Of a stretch of DNA of 36,305 bases, positions 16,467-25,036 are shown piece by piece. The notes under the pieces were generated by a model. That model was not told the DNA's origin, did no database searches, and saw nothing but the letters and a program-made list of their open reading frames with translations. Both the position numbers and the translations under genes were made by a program. Position 1 is the stretch's first letter, and each line of letters opens with the position of its first letter. The DNA comes from Pseudomonadota bacterium (lineage in GTDB: Bacteria > Pseudomonadota > Gammaproteobacteria > Pseudomonadales > Pseudomonadaceae): the NCBI GenBank assembly GCA_023388335.1, contig JAEWGL010000154.1, positions 1 to 36,305 on the forward strand, written 5' to 3'.

Positions 16467-17825
16467 ATGAGCAAGCAATCGCAGCAGATGAGCCTGGGCA
16501 TGAACATCCTCGGTTTCGGCGCCCATTCCGGTGCCTGGCGCCAGGGCGATGCGCCGGTGGATGCCTACCTGGACGTCGACTACTACCGCAACATCGCGAA
16601 GATTTCCGAGCGCGGCTGCCTGGACGCGATCTTTCTCGCCGATGGCCCGGCGCTCGGCGGCGACCTCGCCAGTCAGCCCGGGGGGCGCCTGGAGCCGACC
16701 GTCTTGCTGACCGCCGTGGCCGCCGCCACCGAGCGCATCGGCGTGATCGCCACCGCCTCGAGCACCTACAACGAGCCGTTCAACCTGGCTCGGCGCATCG
16801 CCTCGCTGGACCACATCAGCGGCGGTCGCGCGGCCTGGAACGTGGTCACCAACGCCGGTGACGCCGCCGCGCAGAACTTCGGCCTGGCCGGGGCGCCGCT
16901 GCACGTGGACCGCTACGGCCGCGCCGAGGAATTCCTCGACGTCACCCTCAAGCTCTGGGACAGCTGGGAAGACGACGCGATCATCGCCGACCGCGCCAGC
17001 GGCCGTTTCGCCGATCCGGTCAAGGTCCATACCCTGGACTTCCACGGCAAGCACTTTTCGGTCAAGGGCCCACTGAACCTGCCGCGCTCGCCCCAGGGCC
17101 GACCGGTGCTGGTCCAGGCTGGCTCGTCCGAAGGCGGCAAGGCCCTGGGTTCACGCTATGCCGACGCCATCTTCACCACCCAGACCACCTTGCCCGACGG
17201 CCAGGCGTTCTACCGCGAGATGAAGCAGCGCGCCCGCGCCTGGGGCCGCAACCCCGAGCACCTGAAGATCATGCCCGGCCTGTCGACCGTGATCGGCAGC
17301 ACCGAGGCCGAGGCCCATGCCCGCTTCGACCAGCTCAACGCCTGGCATGGCGAACATGGCTTGCTGCAGCAGGTGGCCGGACGCATCGGCATCGACGCCC
17401 GCGAACTGGACCCCGACGCGCCCTTGCCCTGGGCGCGGATCGGCGCCGTGGCGGATTTCGAGCGCGGCTCCCAGGGCTTTCTCGAAGCCCAGCTGAACCT
17501 TGCCCGACGCGAGAACCTGAGTATCCGTCAGCTGTCGCGGCGGATCCTGGTTGGCCACCGGCTGCTGGTCGGCACGCCCGAGCAGGTCGCCCAGACCCTG
17601 GCCGAATGGTTCCTGGCCGGTGCCGGGGATGGCTTCAACATCATGCCGGACATGTTTCCGTCGGGAGTGGAGGTGTTCGTCGAGCAGGTCGTGCCGTTGC
17701 TGCAGCAGCGCGGGGTATTTCGGCGCGAGTACCAGGGCAAGACGTTACGCGACCACCTGGGGCTGCCTCGGGCCATCAACCAGTACACGCAAGCGGCGCG
17801 GTCGTTGGCGGTGTCCGGCCAGTGA
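16467..17825 (+). CDS. NtaA/SnaA/DszA-family FMN monooxygenase 1
   Basis: This 452-residue luciferase-like (LLM) flavin-dependent monooxygenase belongs to the NtaA/SnaA/DszA/DmoA group. These enzymes use FMNH2 and oxygen to cleave C-S or C-N bonds. Landmarks are 'LGFGAHSGAWRQGD', 'SERGCLDAIFLADGPAL', 'SSTYNEPFNLARRIASLDHI', 'GGRAAWNVVTNAGD', 'VLVQAGSSEGGKALGSRYAD' and 'GDGFNIMPDMFPSGVEVFVE'. It follows SfnB-like enzyme 1 with a GGAGAG site and precedes a REP-like element. It needs reduced flavin from a reductase encoded elsewhere. The substrate cannot be told from sequence. Confidence 0.9.
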   Translation: MSKQSQQMSLGMNILGFGAHSGAWRQGDAPVDAYLDVDYYRNIAKISERGCLDAIFLADGPALGGDLASQPGGRLEPTVLLTAVAAATERIGVIATASSTYNEPFNLARRIASLDHISGGRAAWNVVTNAGDAAAQNFGLAGAPLHVDRYGRAEEFLDVTLKLWDSWEDDAIIADRASGRFADPVKVHTLDFHGKHFSVKGPLNLPRSPQGRPVLVQAGSSEGGKALGSRYADAIFTTQTTLPDGQAFYREMKQRARAWGRNPEHLKIMPGLSTVIGSTEAEAHARFDQLNAWHGEHGLLQQVAGRIGIDARELDPDAPLPWARIGAVADFERGSQGFLEAQLNLARRENLSIRQLSRRILVGHRLLVGTPEQVAQTLAEWFLAGAGDGFNIMPDMFPSGVEVFVEQVVPLLQQRGVFRREYQGKTLRDHLGLPRAINQYTQAARSLAVSGQ

Positions 17826-17844
17826 TCGGGCATTGAACTGAGCA

Positions 17845-17888
17845 GGGCCGCTTTGCGGCCCATCGCGGCACAAGGCGCGCTCCCACAG
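17845..17888 (-). repeat. REP-like element inside the first operon
   Basis: Read on the minus strand it starts ctgtgggagcgcgccttgtg and ends with gcaaagcggccc, a Pseudomonas REP form. It lies in the 135-base gap between the FMN monooxygenase and the aldo/keto reductase, the largest gap in the operon. It may act as an mRNA end or stability element. Confidence 0.75.
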
Positions 17889-17960
17889 AGTGCCGCCGCG
17901 CTTGCAGGCCTTGTTCTCTGCGCGCCAGAAAACCAACCCACCGAACGAAGGAACCACACC

Positions 17961-19016
17961 ATGCTCTACCGCCGTCTAGGCCACACCGACCTCGAGATCA
18001 GCGCCCTCAGCCTGGGCACCATGACCTGGGGTCACCAGAACACCGAGCAGGACGCCCACCAGCAGCTCGACGCGGCCCTGGCCGCCGGGGTCAACTTCAT
18101 CGATACCGCCGAGATGTACCCGACGCCGACGCGCGCCGAGACCTGGACCACCACCGAGCGCTACATCGGCAGCTGGCTGGCCGCCCGTGGTCGACGCGAC
18201 GACCTGGTCCTGGCCAGCAAGATCGCCGGTCCCGCCCGCGACCCGGCAGGCCAGGCGCATATCCGCGATGGCCTGTCGCACCACGACCGACACAACATCG
18301 TCGCCGCCCTCGACGCCAGCCTCAAGCGCCTGCGCACCGACTACCTGGACCTCTACCAGCTGCACTGGCCGGACCGCACCACCAACATCTTCGGTGCCCG
18401 CGAATACCCCTACGTCGATGACCACCCGCAAAGCGCCGCCATCGAACAGACCCTGGCGGTGCTCGACGAGCAGGTCAAGGCCGGCAAGGTCCGCCATGTC
18501 GGCGTGTCCAACGAAACCCCGTGGGGCGTCGCGCGCTTTTTGCGCCACAGCGAGGAGCAGGGCCTGGCGCGCATCGCCAGCATCCAGAACCCCTACAGCC
18601 TGCTCAACCGGTTGTACGAGAACGGCCTCTCGGAGTTCAGCCACCGCGACGGCGTCAGCCTGCTGGCCTATTCGCCGCTGGCCTTCGGCGCGCTGACCGG
18701 CAAGTACCTCAACGGCGCCAGGCCCGAGGGGGCGCGACTGTCGTCGGTGTACCGCACCTTCAACCGCTACGACAGCCCGGCGGCCAATGAAGCCATCGCC
18801 GCCTATGTCGATATCGCCCAGCGCCACGGCATCGCTCCGGCGCAATTGGCGCTGGCTTTCGTCCTGCGCCAGCCCTTCGTGGCGAGCGCCATCACCGGCC
18901 AGACCACGTTGGCGCAATTGCAGGAAAACCTCGGTGCCCTGGACGTGCAGCTCAGCGCCCAGGTGCTCGAAGAGATCCAGGCCGTGCACCGGCGCATCCC
19001 CAACCCGGCGCCTTGA
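17961..19016 (+). CDS. Aldo/keto reductase (Tas-like)
   Basis: This 351-residue NADPH-dependent aldo/keto reductase has a complete tetrad: Asp 48 and Tyr 53 (FIDTAEMYP), Lys 87 (LASKIAG) and His 135 (LYQLHWPDR). The sequence is of the E. coli Tas type, with 'GREYPYVDDH'-like region and 'SNETPWGVARFL'. ATG 17961 has GAAGGAA upstream. It lies inside the importer operon between the two halves of the permease pair and next to two flavin monooxygenases. It could reduce an aldehyde or ketone released by oxidative C-S or C-N cleavage. That role is inferred from context. Confidence 0.88.
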   Translation: MLYRRLGHTDLEISALSLGTMTWGHQNTEQDAHQQLDAALAAGVNFIDTAEMYPTPTRAETWTTTERYIGSWLAARGRRDDLVLASKIAGPARDPAGQAHIRDGLSHHDRHNIVAALDASLKRLRTDYLDLYQLHWPDRTTNIFGAREYPYVDDHPQSAAIEQTLAVLDEQVKAGKVRHVGVSNETPWGVARFLRHSEEQGLARIASIQNPYSLLNRLYENGLSEFSHRDGVSLLAYSPLAFGALTGKYLNGARPEGARLSSVYRTFNRYDSPAANEAIAAYVDIAQRHGIAPAQLALAFVLRQPFVASAITGQTTLAQLQENLGALDVQLSAQVLEEIQAVHRRIPNPAP

Positions 19017-19041
19017 AGCCAATTCGCCAGGAGATTCGAGC

Positions 19042-19920
19042 ATGACAGCCATCGTCACCGATCCTGCGTTATCTACCCTGGGCAACCTGCGTGCGCGCCC
19101 AGTCTTGCGCTGGCGTCCGAGCCGGTCGGGCTTATGGCTGGCCTGGGCAACCCTGGTGCTGGTGCTGCTGGCCGTGGCCGCGCCCGATGGGTTGGCGCCG
19201 GCTGACCCGCTGGCCGCCGATGCGCACCTGGCCTATCAGGGGCCGGGGACGCCGTTCTGGCTGGGCAGCGACGAGAACGGCCGCGATGTGCTCAGCCGGC
19301 TGATCCACGGCGCGCGGCCGTCGCTGCTGATCGGCCTGGCCGCCACCCTGGTGGGCCTGGGCATCGGCACCTTGCTCGGGCTGCTGGCGGGGCTGGCCCC
19401 GGCCTGGCTGGACAACCTGCTGATGCGCGCGGTGGACGTGCTGCTGGCGTTTCCCGATCTGCTGCTGGCCCTGGTGATCATCACCCTGTTCGGCCAGGGC
19501 ACCAGCAACCTGATCCTGGCGGTGGGCATTGCCGCAGTACCGCGCTACGCCCGGCTGGTTCGCGCGCAGACCTTGGGCATTCGCCACGCAGGCTTCGTCG
19601 AGGCGGCCGTCACGCTTGGACGACGGCCGCTGGCGGTGGTGGTCAGCCATGTGCTGCCCAACGCCCTGCAACCGGTGCTGATCCTTGCCTGCATCGGCCT
19701 GGGCGGGGCCATTACCGCGGGCGCCGCCTTGAGTTTTCTGGGCTTCGGCGCGCCGCCGCCGGCGGCGGAGTGGGGCGCGATGATGGCTGTCGGTCGCAGC
19801 TTCATGGCCAACGCGCCATGGCTGATGGCCTGGCCGGCCGTGGCTATCACCCTGACCGTTATTTCCATCAGCGCCATTGGCCGTGAATGGCTACGGCGCA
19901 GCGAGGGCAAACCCCTATGA
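19042..19920 (+). CDS. ABC importer permease 2 (DppC-like)
   Basis: This 292-residue DppC-type permease has an N-terminal cytoplasmic arm, one helix, the conserved 'FWLGSDENGRDVLSRLIHGA' segment, core helices and an EAA loop 'GFVEAAVTLGRRPLAVVVSH' with 'LPNALQPVL'. The C-terminus has 'ALSFLGFGAPPPAAEWGAMM'. It completes the importer begun by genes at 12518 and 14230. ATG 19042 has AGGAGA upstream. Its stop overlaps the ATG of the fused ATPase (ATGA, 19917-19920). Confidence 0.92.
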   Translation: MTAIVTDPALSTLGNLRARPVLRWRPSRSGLWLAWATLVLVLLAVAAPDGLAPADPLAADAHLAYQGPGTPFWLGSDENGRDVLSRLIHGARPSLLIGLAATLVGLGIGTLLGLLAGLAPAWLDNLLMRAVDVLLAFPDLLLALVIITLFGQGTSNLILAVGIAAVPRYARLVRAQTLGIRHAGFVEAAVTLGRRPLAVVVSHVLPNALQPVLILACIGLGGAITAGAALSFLGFGAPPPAAEWGAMMAVGRSFMANAPWLMAWPAVAITLTVISISAIGREWLRRSEGKPL

Positions 19921-21572
19921 ACCTTTTCGAGCAACATCCACCGCTGGTGGATATCCATAACCTGCGGGTCAGCTTCGCCGGCCAGCCGGTGGTGCGCGGC
20001 GTCAGCCTGCGGTTGCACGCCGGGCAATGCCTGGCGCTGGTCGGCGAGTCGGGCTCGGGCAAGAGCGTCACGGCCCGTACCCTGGTCGGCCTGACCGGCC
20101 GCGGGGCGGTGGTCGAGGCCGAGCGGCTGGCGTTTGCCGGGCGCGACCTGCGCACCTTGCCCGAAGGCCACTGGCAGCAGCTGCGCGGCGCCCAGATCGG
20201 CTTCGTCATGCAGGATGCCCTGGGCTCGCTCGACCCCTTGCGCCGCGTCGGCGCCGAGCTCGAGGAGCCGCTCTGGCTGCACACCGACCTGGGCGCCGAG
20301 GCCCGCCGCCTGCGGGTGCTGGAGCTGCTGGCGCAAGTGGGCGTGCCCGAGCCCGAAGTGCGCGCCCGGCAATACCCCTGGCAATTGTCCGGCGGCCTGC
20401 GCCAGCGCGCGCTGATCGCCTCGGCGATGGCCTGCCAGCCGCGGCTGTTGATCGCCGACGAACCGACCACGGCCCTGGATGCCACGGTGCAGGCGCAGAT
20501 CCTGCGGCTGCTGGAACAGCTGCGCGCGCGTGACAACAGCCTGCTGATAGTCAGCCATGACCTGGCGGTGGTGGCGCGGCTGGCCGACTGGGTAGCGGTG
20601 ATGCGCGCCGGTGAAGTGGTGGAGCAGGGCAGCGCCGAGCAGATCCTCCAGGACCCACGCCATCCCTACACCCAAGGCCTGCTCAGGGCCGCCCGCGCCG
20701 TGCACTTCCAGCGCCCGGCAGCGCCGGCCCTGGCGCTGGTGCAGGCCAAGCCCATAGCCACCCCTGGGAGTGCGCCACTGTTGGAGGCCAAGGATCTGGG
20801 CAAGGCGTTCGCCGGCCCCGACGGCCAGGCGCGGCAGGTGCTGGACAATGTTTCGCTGCGGCTGCATGCGGGCCAGACCCTTGGCGTGGTCGGCGAATCC
20901 GGCTCCGGCAAGAGCACCCTGGGGCGCATCCTGCTGGGGCTGGAGCGGCCGGACCAGGGCAGCGTGTGCCTGGACGGCGAGGACTGGCTGGCGCTCTCGG
21001 CCGAGCAACGGCGGCAGGCCCGCCAGGGGATACAGGTGGTGTTCCAGGACCCGCTGGCCTCCTTCGATCCCCGCTACAGCGTGCTGCGCGTGCTCAGCGA
21101 GGCGCTGGCCCAGGCCGGCGTGCCGCGGCCGTTGCGGCGCACCGAGGCGGTGGCGTTGCTGGAGCGGGTGCACCTGCCCGCCAGCGTGCTCGACCGCCGT
21201 CCGCTGGAGCTGTCCGGCGGGCAGCGCCAACGCATCGCCATCGCCCGCGCGCTGGCCATGAAACCGCGGGTGCTGGTCTGCGACGAGCCGGTGTCTGCCC
21301 TCGATGTCACCGTGCAGGCACGCATTCTCGCGTTGCTGGCCGAGCTCAAGGCGGAGCTGAACCTGGCTTGCCTGTTCATTTCCCACGACCTGGGAGTGAT
21401 CGAGCAGGTCAGCGACCAGGTGCTGGTGATGCAGGGTGGCCGGGTGGTGGAGCAGGGCGCCGCCGCCCAGGTCCTCGGTCAGCCGCGCCACCCCTACACC
21501 CACGCCCTGCTCGACGCCGTTCCCACGCTGCCCGCGGCCCGCCCGGCGTGGTTCAACCGTATCGCTGTATGA
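19917..21572 (+). CDS. ABC importer, fused double ATPase (DppDF-like)
   Basis: This 551-residue protein joins two ATPase domains as in GsiA/YejF. Domain 1 has Walker A GESGSGKS (43-50), signature LSGG (157-160) and Walker B LLIADEP (177-183). Domain 2 has GESGSGKS (about 326-333), LSGGQRQR (from about 432) and LVCDEPVSALD. Both ATP sites look intact. It powers the importer with permeases at 14230 and 19042. The next gene starts at the stop or 20 bases later. It is a close paralogue of the ATPase at 28523. Confidence 0.93.
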   Translation: MNLFEQHPPLVDIHNLRVSFAGQPVVRGVSLRLHAGQCLALVGESGSGKSVTARTLVGLTGRGAVVEAERLAFAGRDLRTLPEGHWQQLRGAQIGFVMQDALGSLDPLRRVGAELEEPLWLHTDLGAEARRLRVLELLAQVGVPEPEVRARQYPWQLSGGLRQRALIASAMACQPRLLIADEPTTALDATVQAQILRLLEQLRARDNSLLIVSHDLAVVARLADWVAVMRAGEVVEQGSAEQILQDPRHPYTQGLLRAARAVHFQRPAAPALALVQAKPIATPGSAPLLEAKDLGKAFAGPDGQARQVLDNVSLRLHAGQTLGVVGESGSGKSTLGRILLGLERPDQGSVCLDGEDWLALSAEQRRQARQGIQVVFQDPLASFDPRYSVLRVLSEALAQAGVPRPLRRTEAVALLERVHLPASVLDRRPLELSGGQRQRIAIARALAMKPRVLVCDEPVSALDVTVQARILALLAELKAELNLACLFISHDLGVIEQVSDQVLVMQGGRVVEQGAAAQVLGQPRHPYTHALLDAVPTLPAARPAWFNRIAV

Positions 21573-21589
21573 CGCTCAAGGAGAGCGCT

Positions 21590-23002
21590 GTGCCCAAGCA
21601 ACTGCACGTCAACTTGTTCGAAATGAACTGTGTCAGCCACATCATGCATGGCCTGTGGGTCCATCCGGACAACAACCGTCACCGCTTCAACGACCTGGAC
21701 TACTGGATCGAGCTGGCCCAGCTGCTCGAATACGGCACCTTCGATGGGGTCTTCCTGGCCGATGTGGTGGGTGTCTACGACCGCTTTCGCAACGGCCCGC
21801 AAACTGCCCTGCGCGAGGGCCTGCAAGTGCCCAGCAACGACCCCTTGCTGCTGGTCCCGGCCATGGCCGCGGTGACCCGCGAGCTGGGCTTTAGCGTGAC
21901 CTTTTCCACCACTTACGAGCCGCCGTTCACCTTCGCCCGGCGCATGAGCACCCTCGATCACCTGACCAAGGGCCGGGTCGGCTGGAACATCGTCACCTCC
22001 TACCTGCCCAATGCCGCGCGCAACTTCGGCCTCGATCAGGAAGTGCCCCACGACCACCGCTACGAGATCGCCGATGAATACCTGGACGTGCTGTACAAGC
22101 TCTGGGAAGGGTCCTGGGACGACGACGCGGTGATCCAGGACCGCGAGCGGCGCATCTACACCGACCCGGCCAAGGTGCGCTACATCGACCATGTCGGCGA
22201 ACACTTCAAGGTCGCCGGCCCGCACCTGTGCCAGCCGTCGCGCCAGCGCACGCCGGTGCTGTTCCAGGCCACCGGCTCGCCCGCGGGCTCGGCCTTCGCC
22301 GGGCGCCATGCCGAGGTGGTATTTACCGGCGGCGCCACCCATGAGGACGTGCGCCGCAACATCGCCACCATGCGCCGCAACGCTCAAGCGCAAGGGCGCG
22401 ACCCGGCGGGGATCAAGTTCATCGTCCAGGCCGGGGTGATCGTCGCGCGCACGGACGAGGCGGTGTCGACCAAGCTCGATACCTACCGACGCCTGGTCAG
22501 CGCCGACGGCGCCATGGCCCATGCGCAGCTGGGCATCGATCTGCGCGCCTATCCGGCCCACGAGCGCCTGGCCAACATCATCAAGCGCGGCGACATCGGC
22601 TGGGGCGCGCTGAACCGCTTCGACCCCGATACCACTGTCGGCGAGCTGCTGGCCAGCTTCGCCGGGCTGCAGGAAGACCGCTATTTCGTCGCTGGCACGC
22701 CGACGGTGGTGGCCGACGCGATCGAGCGCTGGCTGGATGTCGACGGCATCGACGGCATCAACCTGCGCCAGTACCTGTCGTTCGAGACCGCCCGCGACTT
22801 CATCGAACTGGTGGTGCCGGAGCTTCGCCGGCGCGGGCGGTTCCGCGAGCGCTACACGCCGGGTGAAACCCTGCGCGAACGGCTGTTCGGGGCTGGCCAG
22901 GCACGGCTGCCAGGCACTCATCCCGCGGCGCGCTATCGCGATCCGGGGGCATTGGGCCAGGCGCTGCCGCCCTTGCACTTCCCGGCGGGAGTGGCGTCAT
23001 GA
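21590..23002 (+). CDS. DmoA/NtaA-family FMN monooxygenase 2
   Basis: This LLM flavin monooxygenase of 470 residues resembles DmoA, the large subunit of dimethylsulfide monooxygenase, more than the copy at 16467. Landmarks are 'NLFEMNCVSHIMHGLWVHPD', 'YGTFDGVFLADVVGVYD', 'TTYEPPFTFARRMSTLDHL', 'GRVGWNIVTSYLPNAARNFG' and 'VLFQATGSPAGSAFAGRHAE'. GTG 21590 is preferred because AAGGAG lies six bases before it; ATG 21569, which overlaps the ATPase stop, would add seven residues. The stop overlaps the ATG of the ABC exporter. It probably oxidises a sulfur compound to release sulfite or thiol, or a C-N bond; the substrate is unknown. Confidence 0.9.
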   Translation: MPKQLHVNLFEMNCVSHIMHGLWVHPDNNRHRFNDLDYWIELAQLLEYGTFDGVFLADVVGVYDRFRNGPQTALREGLQVPSNDPLLLVPAMAAVTRELGFSVTFSTTYEPPFTFARRMSTLDHLTKGRVGWNIVTSYLPNAARNFGLDQEVPHDHRYEIADEYLDVLYKLWEGSWDDDAVIQDRERRIYTDPAKVRYIDHVGEHFKVAGPHLCQPSRQRTPVLFQATGSPAGSAFAGRHAEVVFTGGATHEDVRRNIATMRRNAQAQGRDPAGIKFIVQAGVIVARTDEAVSTKLDTYRRLVSADGAMAHAQLGIDLRAYPAHERLANIIKRGDIGWGALNRFDPDTTVGELLASFAGLQEDRYFVAGTPTVVADAIERWLDVDGIDGINLRQYLSFETARDFIELVVPELRRRGRFRERYTPGETLRERLFGAGQARLPGTHPAARYRDPGALGQALPPLHFPAGVAS

Positions 23003-24783
23003 GCGACCCTGGTGCCCAGGAGGGTTGGGATATCCGCCAGTTGCCCGACACGCCCATGGGCTTCGTCTGGGCCTTCATCCAGCGCTACCGTCTGGCCTAT
23101 GCCGGTATGCTCGGGCTGCAGATCGTCGCGGTGATCTGCACGGTGCTGGTGCCCTGGGCCCTGGGGCAGATCACCCGGCTGGTCAGCCAGGGGCTGGAGG
23201 CGGTCCGCGCGGTCGACCTGCTGGCCTGGCCGCTGGCCGGTTTCGCCGCCTTGCTGGTGCTGGAAATGCTCTGCGTGCGCGGCGCCAGCAGCTTGCATGT
23301 GTACACGTTGCCGCGCCAACGCCGGGCCGTGACCCACGCGCTGTTCGCCTACCTGCAGCAGCACTCGCACCGCTACATCACCAGCGAATTCGCCGGGGCC
23401 CTGGCCCACCGCATCAGCGAAGTCTCGATCGGTACCACCCAGACCCTGGCAATCCTGGTCTTCGACCTGATCCCGCTGCTGGCGACCCTGGCCCTGGCGG
23501 TGCTGCTGCTGGCCACGGCCAATGCCTGGCTGGCGGTGTTCATGGGCGTCTGGGCGGTGGCCTTTCTTGGCCTGTGCTGGTTCCTCGCCCGGCGCAGCCA
23601 CCCGTTGGCACGGGCCTTCGCCGCGGCGCGCAGTGTCAGTACCGGCAAAGTGGTGGATGCGGTAAGTAACCTCACCAACATCCGCCTGTTCGCCCGCCAC
23701 CCGTTCGAGCACCAGTACCTGGGGCAATTCCTCGACAACGAAGTGGCCGCCGCCAGCCGCTCACTGGGCTACATGGAGAAGATCCGCTGGTTCCAGAACA
23801 GCTGCGGCGTGCTGCTCAAGCTCGGCATCCTGCTCCTGGCGCTATGGCTGTGGCGCCAGGGGCGCATCGATATCGCCACCTTCGTCACTGCTACCAGCCT
23901 GTCGCTGATGATCATCACCGACGTGGCCGGCTTGTCGCGGCGGCTGCTGGAATTCTTCGAAGCCACCGGCAACATCGCCAACGGCGTGCGCACCCTGGTA
24001 CGGCCTCATGAGGTCACCGACGCGCCCGCGGCGAGCGAGCTCAAGGTCAGCCGCGGCGAGGTGCGCTTCGCTGACGTGACCTTCGGCTATCATGCCGGCA
24101 GGCCGATCTTCCAGCACCTGGACCTGCACATTCCGGCCGGGCAACGGGTCGGGCTGGTGGGCGCTTCGGGGTCGGGCAAGTCGACCTTGCTCAGCCTCTT
24201 GTTGCGCTTGTACGACGTCAATGCCGGGCAGGTGCTGATCGACGGCCAGGACGTGCGCGAGGTGACCCAGCATTCGCTGCATCGCCAGGTCGGGCTGATC
24301 CCGCAGGAGCCTGGGCTGTTCCACCGCAGTATTCGCGAGAACATCCATTATGGTTGCCTGGAGGCCGAGGACGACGATCTGCAGGCGGCCATCGAGCGGG
24401 CCGGCGCACGTGGCTTTATCGAGGCCATGGAACATGGCTACGACTCGCTGGTGGGTGAGCGCGGGGTCAAGCTGTCCGGTGGCCAGCGCCAGCGTATCGC
24501 CATTGCCCGGGTGCTGCTCAAGAACGCGCCGATCCTGGTCATGGACGAAGCCACCTCCAGCCTTGACTCGATCACCGAGCGCTTCATCCAGGACAAGCTC
24601 GACGAGATCATGGAAGACAAGACCACCATCGTCGTCGCCCATCGGCTCTCGACCGTCGCCCATCTGGACCGCATCGTGGTGTTCGACAACGGCCGCATCG
24701 TCGAGGACGGCACCCATGCCCAGTTGCTCGCGCGGCGCGGGTATTACCACCGGTTGTGGAGTCGGCAGGGGGAGGTGGCCTGA
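22999..24783 (+). CDS. ABC exporter, fused membrane and ATPase domains
   Basis: This 594-residue type I (MsbA-like) exporter half-transporter has about six membrane helices (residues ~30-320) and a C-terminal ATPase with Walker A GASGSGKS (388-395), signature LSGGQRQR (from about 492), MDEATSSLD and the VAHRLST switch His. It would work as a homodimer and pump a substrate out of the cytoplasm. It is the last gene of the first operon, with its ATG overlapping the FMN monooxygenase stop. A pump in an import-and-oxidise operon suggests export of a leftover or toxic product. The substrate is unknown. Confidence 0.92.
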   Translation: MSDPGAQEGWDIRQLPDTPMGFVWAFIQRYRLAYAGMLGLQIVAVICTVLVPWALGQITRLVSQGLEAVRAVDLLAWPLAGFAALLVLEMLCVRGASSLHVYTLPRQRRAVTHALFAYLQQHSHRYITSEFAGALAHRISEVSIGTTQTLAILVFDLIPLLATLALAVLLLATANAWLAVFMGVWAVAFLGLCWFLARRSHPLARAFAAARSVSTGKVVDAVSNLTNIRLFARHPFEHQYLGQFLDNEVAAASRSLGYMEKIRWFQNSCGVLLKLGILLLALWLWRQGRIDIATFVTATSLSLMIITDVAGLSRRLLEFFEATGNIANGVRTLVRPHEVTDAPAASELKVSRGEVRFADVTFGYHAGRPIFQHLDLHIPAGQRVGLVGASGSGKSTLLSLLLRLYDVNAGQVLIDGQDVREVTQHSLHRQVGLIPQEPGLFHRSIRENIHYGCLEAEDDDLQAAIERAGARGFIEAMEHGYDSLVGERGVKLSGGQRQRIAIARVLLKNAPILVMDEATSSLDSITERFIQDKLDEIMEDKTTIVVAHRLSTVAHLDRIVVFDNGRIVEDGTHAQLLARRGYYHRLWSRQGEVA

Positions 24784-24810
24784 CCGGTGCGTACTGGAGT
24801 GCCCGTGGCC

Positions 24811-24841
24811 CTCACCCCAACCCTCTCCCGGAGGGAGAGGG
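24811..24841 (+). repeat. Third copy of the ccctctccc/gggagaggg repeat
   Basis: Arms 24821-24829 and 24833-24841 with loop gga match the two repeats at the left edge of the window. It sits 38 bases after the exporter stop and could act as a terminator-like or mRNA-end hairpin, though no T-run follows. Confidence 0.65.
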
Positions 24842-24908
24842 ACCTGGCCAGCGATGAGGCCCGCCCAGACCACGCAGTTCCCGGTGTTGGTACAGCAACA
24901 GCGCATGG

Positions 24909-24916
24909 ACACTTTG
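24909..24916 (+). promoter_or_regulatory. ACACTTTG, possible activator site
   Basis: The same octamer as in the repeat at 10217-10251, about 60 bases upstream of the -24 GG of the third sigma-54 site. The position is close to that of the distal copy in the first operon (58 bases). Confidence 0.3.
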
Positions 24917-24974
24917 CCTGTCCACCGGCCACCTCACTTCTTGCAAAACCCAGCAAAACCGGGCGTCGCAGACC

Positions 24975-24990
24975 CGGCACGGCTCCTGCA
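24975..24990 (+). promoter_or_regulatory. Sigma-54 (-24/-12) promoter for the second operon
   Basis: CGGCACG-GCTC-CTGC-A matches the sigma-54 consensus TGGCACG-N4-TTGC-W except the first and the -12 outer T, at exact spacing. The start would be near 25001, about 36 bases before TTG 25037. It shares the CTGC variant with the other two sites. Confidence 0.65.
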
Positions 24991-25036
24991 ATAGTCTTGG
25001 CAACGCCATCGGCCACTGACATTCGCAGGAGCGATC

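Noticed and set aside
19545..21503. 652-residue minus-strand open frame
   Set aside because: It is the antisense of the DppC-like and fused ATPase genes, whose motifs are intact on the plus strand.
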